The translations under genes and the position numbers were made by a program. From NCBI GenBank assembly GCA_003132605.1, contig PKYJ01000078.1, forward strand, positions 1 to 15,071: 15,071 nucleotides of DNA, in the 5' to 3' direction. The notes under the pieces are model-generated. The model was not told where the DNA came from and made no database searches. It saw nothing but the letters and a program-made list of their open reading frames with translations. The stretch comes from Peptococcaceae bacterium (lineage in GTDB: Bacteria > Bacillota > DSM-12270 > Thermacetogeniales > Thermacetogeniaceae). Below, in pieces: positions 12,892 to 15,071 of this stretch (positions are counted from its first letter, which is position 1; each line of letters starts with the position of its first letter).

Positions 12892-15071
12892 TTGAAAGAC
12901 GGCAGCAGCGTTTTGAAACGCCTTCTAAATCATAGTGCCGTGCTGGTCCTGGCCTTACTGCTGGTAGCCGGAACGTTAGTCCTGTCCAATCGGGATGGAG
13001 GAGTGGCCAGCAATGGCCAGGGCGGCCTCCGAATGCAACAGCACTGGGGCGGCCAGGCTAGCGTGAGCGGCAGCGCCAGCCTGGCTGCTGGCGAGGTGAT
13101 GCTGCTGCGCCTGTCTCCTGCAGCCGGGCCTGGGAAGCCGGAGCCGGCTGATATCTTGGCGTCTCTGGCCCGGCTGGGGGTGGAGCAGGGAGACCTGCTG
13201 GGCGGGAACAGCATCCTGGTGCGGGTGCCCCCGGACAAACTGGCTGCTGCGCAGAGGGTGGCGGGCAGTGCCCTGCAGGCGTACGCCCCGTCGGCGCGCC
13301 TGGCGCCGTCCCTGGCCGGCAGTGAACAATCCCCGGACCGGGAAAAGTTGATCTCCGTCAACGTCACCGCGTTTCAGCCTGAAGACAAGGCATCCGTCGC
13401 TCAGGCGGTCCGCAGCTTTGGCGGCGTTGTCCAGAGCGGCGGGACCGATCCCGGCCGGGTCCTGAGGCTGCAGCTCCCCCAGGCCCACCTCGAAGACCTG
13501 TCGCAGCTTCCGGATGTTGTCTACATTGAGCCGGCTACGAGCTACGAGTCGATGAACGACCGGGCGCGCGACCTGGTGGCGGCCACGCCGCTGGGTGTGA
13601 CTGGCTGGCTGTCTCCTTTGCAACAGGGCCTGACCGGAGACGGTCAGATCATCGGATTGGCCGACACCGGCCTGGATACCGGGTCGACGGTTGACATCCA
13701 CCCGGACCTGGCCAGTGTGCCCGGCAAGAAGCCCAAGGTGGTCATGCTGCGGTCATGGGCGGGAGCGCCCGTGGCCGCGGATCCGAGCGGCCACGGCACC
13801 GTCATGGCGGCCACCATCGCCGGTACCGGCGCCGCCTCCTCGGGCCGGTACCAGGGCGTGGCGCCCGGGGCCAGCATCTACTTTCAGGGCCTGATCGACA
13901 GCAAAGGTCAACTGGACCCACCGCCGGATCTCGACGTCCTGTTCGCGCCGGCCTATGCGGCCGGGGTCCGCATTCACGTGGACGGCTGGGGTGGCGCCAA
14001 CGGCGGCTATCAGGACACGGCATCCCAGACCGACCACTTCATCAGGGAACACCCGGATTTTCTGGTGATATACAGCATCGGCAACAACGGGCCCAAGGCC
14101 GGGAGCCTGACACCGGAGGCTTACACCAAAAACGCCCTGGTAGTTGGCGCCAGCCAGAGCCCGCATCCGGCCTTCAACCCCCAACAGGTGGACAGCACCC
14201 AGGCCTGTGACTTTTCCGGCCGCGGCCCCACCAGCGACGGGCGATTGAAGCCGGACCTGCTGGCGCCCGGGGCCGTGATCTCGGCCAAGGCCAGCCAGGT
14301 GGCGTCCGACTTTGACCTGGGGGGCGGTTACTACACCTACATGGAGGGGACCAGCATGGCGGCGGCGGTGGCAGGCGGCAGCGCCGCCCTGCTGCGGGAA
14401 TACCTGATGAAATACGAGCAGGTGCTCCAGCCGACCGCGGCCCTGCTCAAGGCAGCCCTGATCTGTGGCGCCCGCACTCCGCCAACGGGCCCCAGCAGCG
14501 ATGGCAGCAATGGTTTTGGGATCCTCGACCTGGGAGGCACGATCCTGGGCCTGCATGAAAAAACCTTCGAGTTCGTGGATGACCGGGACGGGGTAGCCGA
14601 CGGGGGGATGGGCACCTATACCTACCAGGTGCCGGGGAGCGGGTCGCCCTTCAAGGCCACCCTGGCCTGGACCGATCCCTCGGTAGCGCCTGGCGCCGTC
14701 CACCCGCTGGTGAACAACCTGGACCTGGTGGTAAAGGATCCGGGCGGCAAGTTATGGTTGGGCAACTCCTTCCTGACATCGGGCAAACCGGATAACGTCA
14801 ACAATGTGGAGGAGGTCTACATCCCCCAGCCGGAGGCGGGAACCTATACCATCTACGTGAAAGGGACGAGCATTGTCCAGAACACGGTGCCCGGCGCAGC
14901 CCTCGCGTCCCAGGATTATGCGCTGGTCTATGGTCAGCCCCTGGTCCGGGACGTGGTGCAGTCCGTTTCCAAGACAGTGACCCTGGCCTCGGGAAGCGAG
15001 GTCAGCCTCGACAAGGCCAGGGTCAGTTTCGAACAGGACGGCCAGATCGTGAACTGGTCATCCCAGGGTTC
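12892..15071 (+). CDS. KP-43-like subtilisin-family serine protease (partial, 3' end cut off)
   Basis: Exported S8 peptidase; 726 codons are visible and the frame is still open at the window edge. Start TTG 12892 follows GGGGAGGGGGG by about seven bases. Residues about 9-32 are a signal peptide or anchor (LKRLLNH then a leucine/valine-rich core). A long propeptide of about 200 residues follows, with two pieces that each end in an inhibitor-like strand (SILVRVPPDKL; RVLRLQLPQAHLEDLSQLPDVVYIEP). The catalytic triad is Asp258 (ADTGLDTG), His301 (SGHGTVMA) and Ser488 (EGTSMAAAVAGG), with Asn398 (IGNNGP) for the oxyanion hole. After the catalytic domain comes a jelly-roll domain, about 560-680 (ATLAWTD, LVNNLDLVV, VEEVYIPQPEAGTYTIYV), as in KP-43-type alkaline proteases. 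Beyond about 690 an extra domain begins that is cut by the edge. Substrate unknown; it may process surface or spore-coat proteins. Confidence 0.93.
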   Translation, partial: MKDGSSVLKRLLNHSAVLVLALLLVAGTLVLSNRDGGVASNGQGGLRMQQHWGGQASVSGSASLAAGEVMLLRLSPAAGPGKPEPADILASLARLGVEQGDLLGGNSILVRVPPDKLAAAQRVAGSALQAYAPSARLAPSLAGSEQSPDREKLISVNVTAFQPEDKASVAQAVRSFGGVVQSGGTDPGRVLRLQLPQAHLEDLSQLPDVVYIEPATSYESMNDRARDLVAATPLGVTGWLSPLQQGLTGDGQIIGLADTGLDTGSTVDIHPDLASVPGKKPKVVMLRSWAGAPVAADPSGHGTVMAATIAGTGAASSGRYQGVAPGASIYFQGLIDSKGQLDPPPDLDVLFAPAYAAGVRIHVDGWGGANGGYQDTASQTDHFIREHPDFLVIYSIGNNGPKAGSLTPEAYTKNALVVGASQSPHPAFNPQQVDSTQACDFSGRGPTSDGRLKPDLLAPGAVISAKASQVASDFDLGGGYYTYMEGTSMAAAVAGGSAALLREYLMKYEQVLQPTAALLKAALICGARTPPTGPSSDGSNGFGILDLGGTILGLHEKTFEFVDDRDGVADGGMGTYTYQVPGSGSPFKATLAWTDPSVAPGAVHPLVNNLDLVVKDPGGKLWLGNSFLTSGKPDNVNNVEEVYIPQPEAGTYTIYVKGTSIVQNTVPGAALASQDYALVYGQPLVRDVVQSVSKTVTLASGSEVSLDKARVSFEQDGQIVNWSSQG

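Noticed and set aside
13052..13085. 8-bp inverted repeat (GCCAGGCT/AGCCTGGC) near the start of the subtilase gene
   Set aside because: Short, inside coding sequence with Ala/Ser/Gly codons, and not related to the other repeat families; chance is likely.

Overview
The window reads as chromosome of a G+C-rich, spore-forming Bacillota. The best fit is a Peptococcaceae/Desulfotomaculia-like clostridium; that lineage is inferred from gene content and style, not from a search. The core follows the Bacillus subtilis order mfd - spoVT - yabM - yabN(mazG) - yabO, with an added SurA-type chaperone between mfd and spoVT and an HU gene between mazG and yabO. About half of the genes start at TTG behind strong Shine-Dalgarno sequences.

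Layout. 38-562 is a membrane-anchored SH3b protein. 564-986 (minus) is a HEPN-domain gene broken by one in-frame TAG. 987-1328 is non-coding: a 120-bp inverted-repeat element and an extended -10 promoter. 1329-4880 is mfd. 5008-5715 is a SurA/PrsA-like protein without a parvulin domain. 5719-5765 is a 17-bp perfect hairpin. 5824-5854 is a good sigma-G promoter for spoVT (5925-6488). 6651-8216 is a SpoVB/YabM-type lipid flippase. 8248-9978 is a YabN-type methylase-MazG fusion carrying two in-frame repeat-derived inserts. 10125-10397 is HU and 10683-10982 is the S4-domain protein YabO.

Where yabP, yabQ and divIC would come in B. subtilis, this genome has a cell-surface block instead: a three-repeat SLH protein (11158-11964), a TagA/WecG glycosyltransferase (11998-12792) and a KP-43-like subtilase running off the right edge (12892-15071). 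SLH domains bind secondary cell-wall polymers that often contain ManNAc, and TagA-family enzymes transfer ManNAc, so these two neighbours may cooperate in surface assembly. The SH3b protein at the left end has the same N-terminal layout as the SLH protein.

The most unusual signal is a set of short dispersed repeats: GGAAGTCGG-type units in direct and inverted arrangement, and G+C-rich hairpins with a CTTG loop. They occur between genes, inside the mazG frame and at the 3' end of tagA. Two 49-bp copies differ by a compensatory stem pair, which implies that the hairpin is maintained. A second candidate signal is a GCAGG-N19/20-GAA leader motif upstream of three genes. No rRNA, tRNA, CRISPR array, transposase or integrase was seen.
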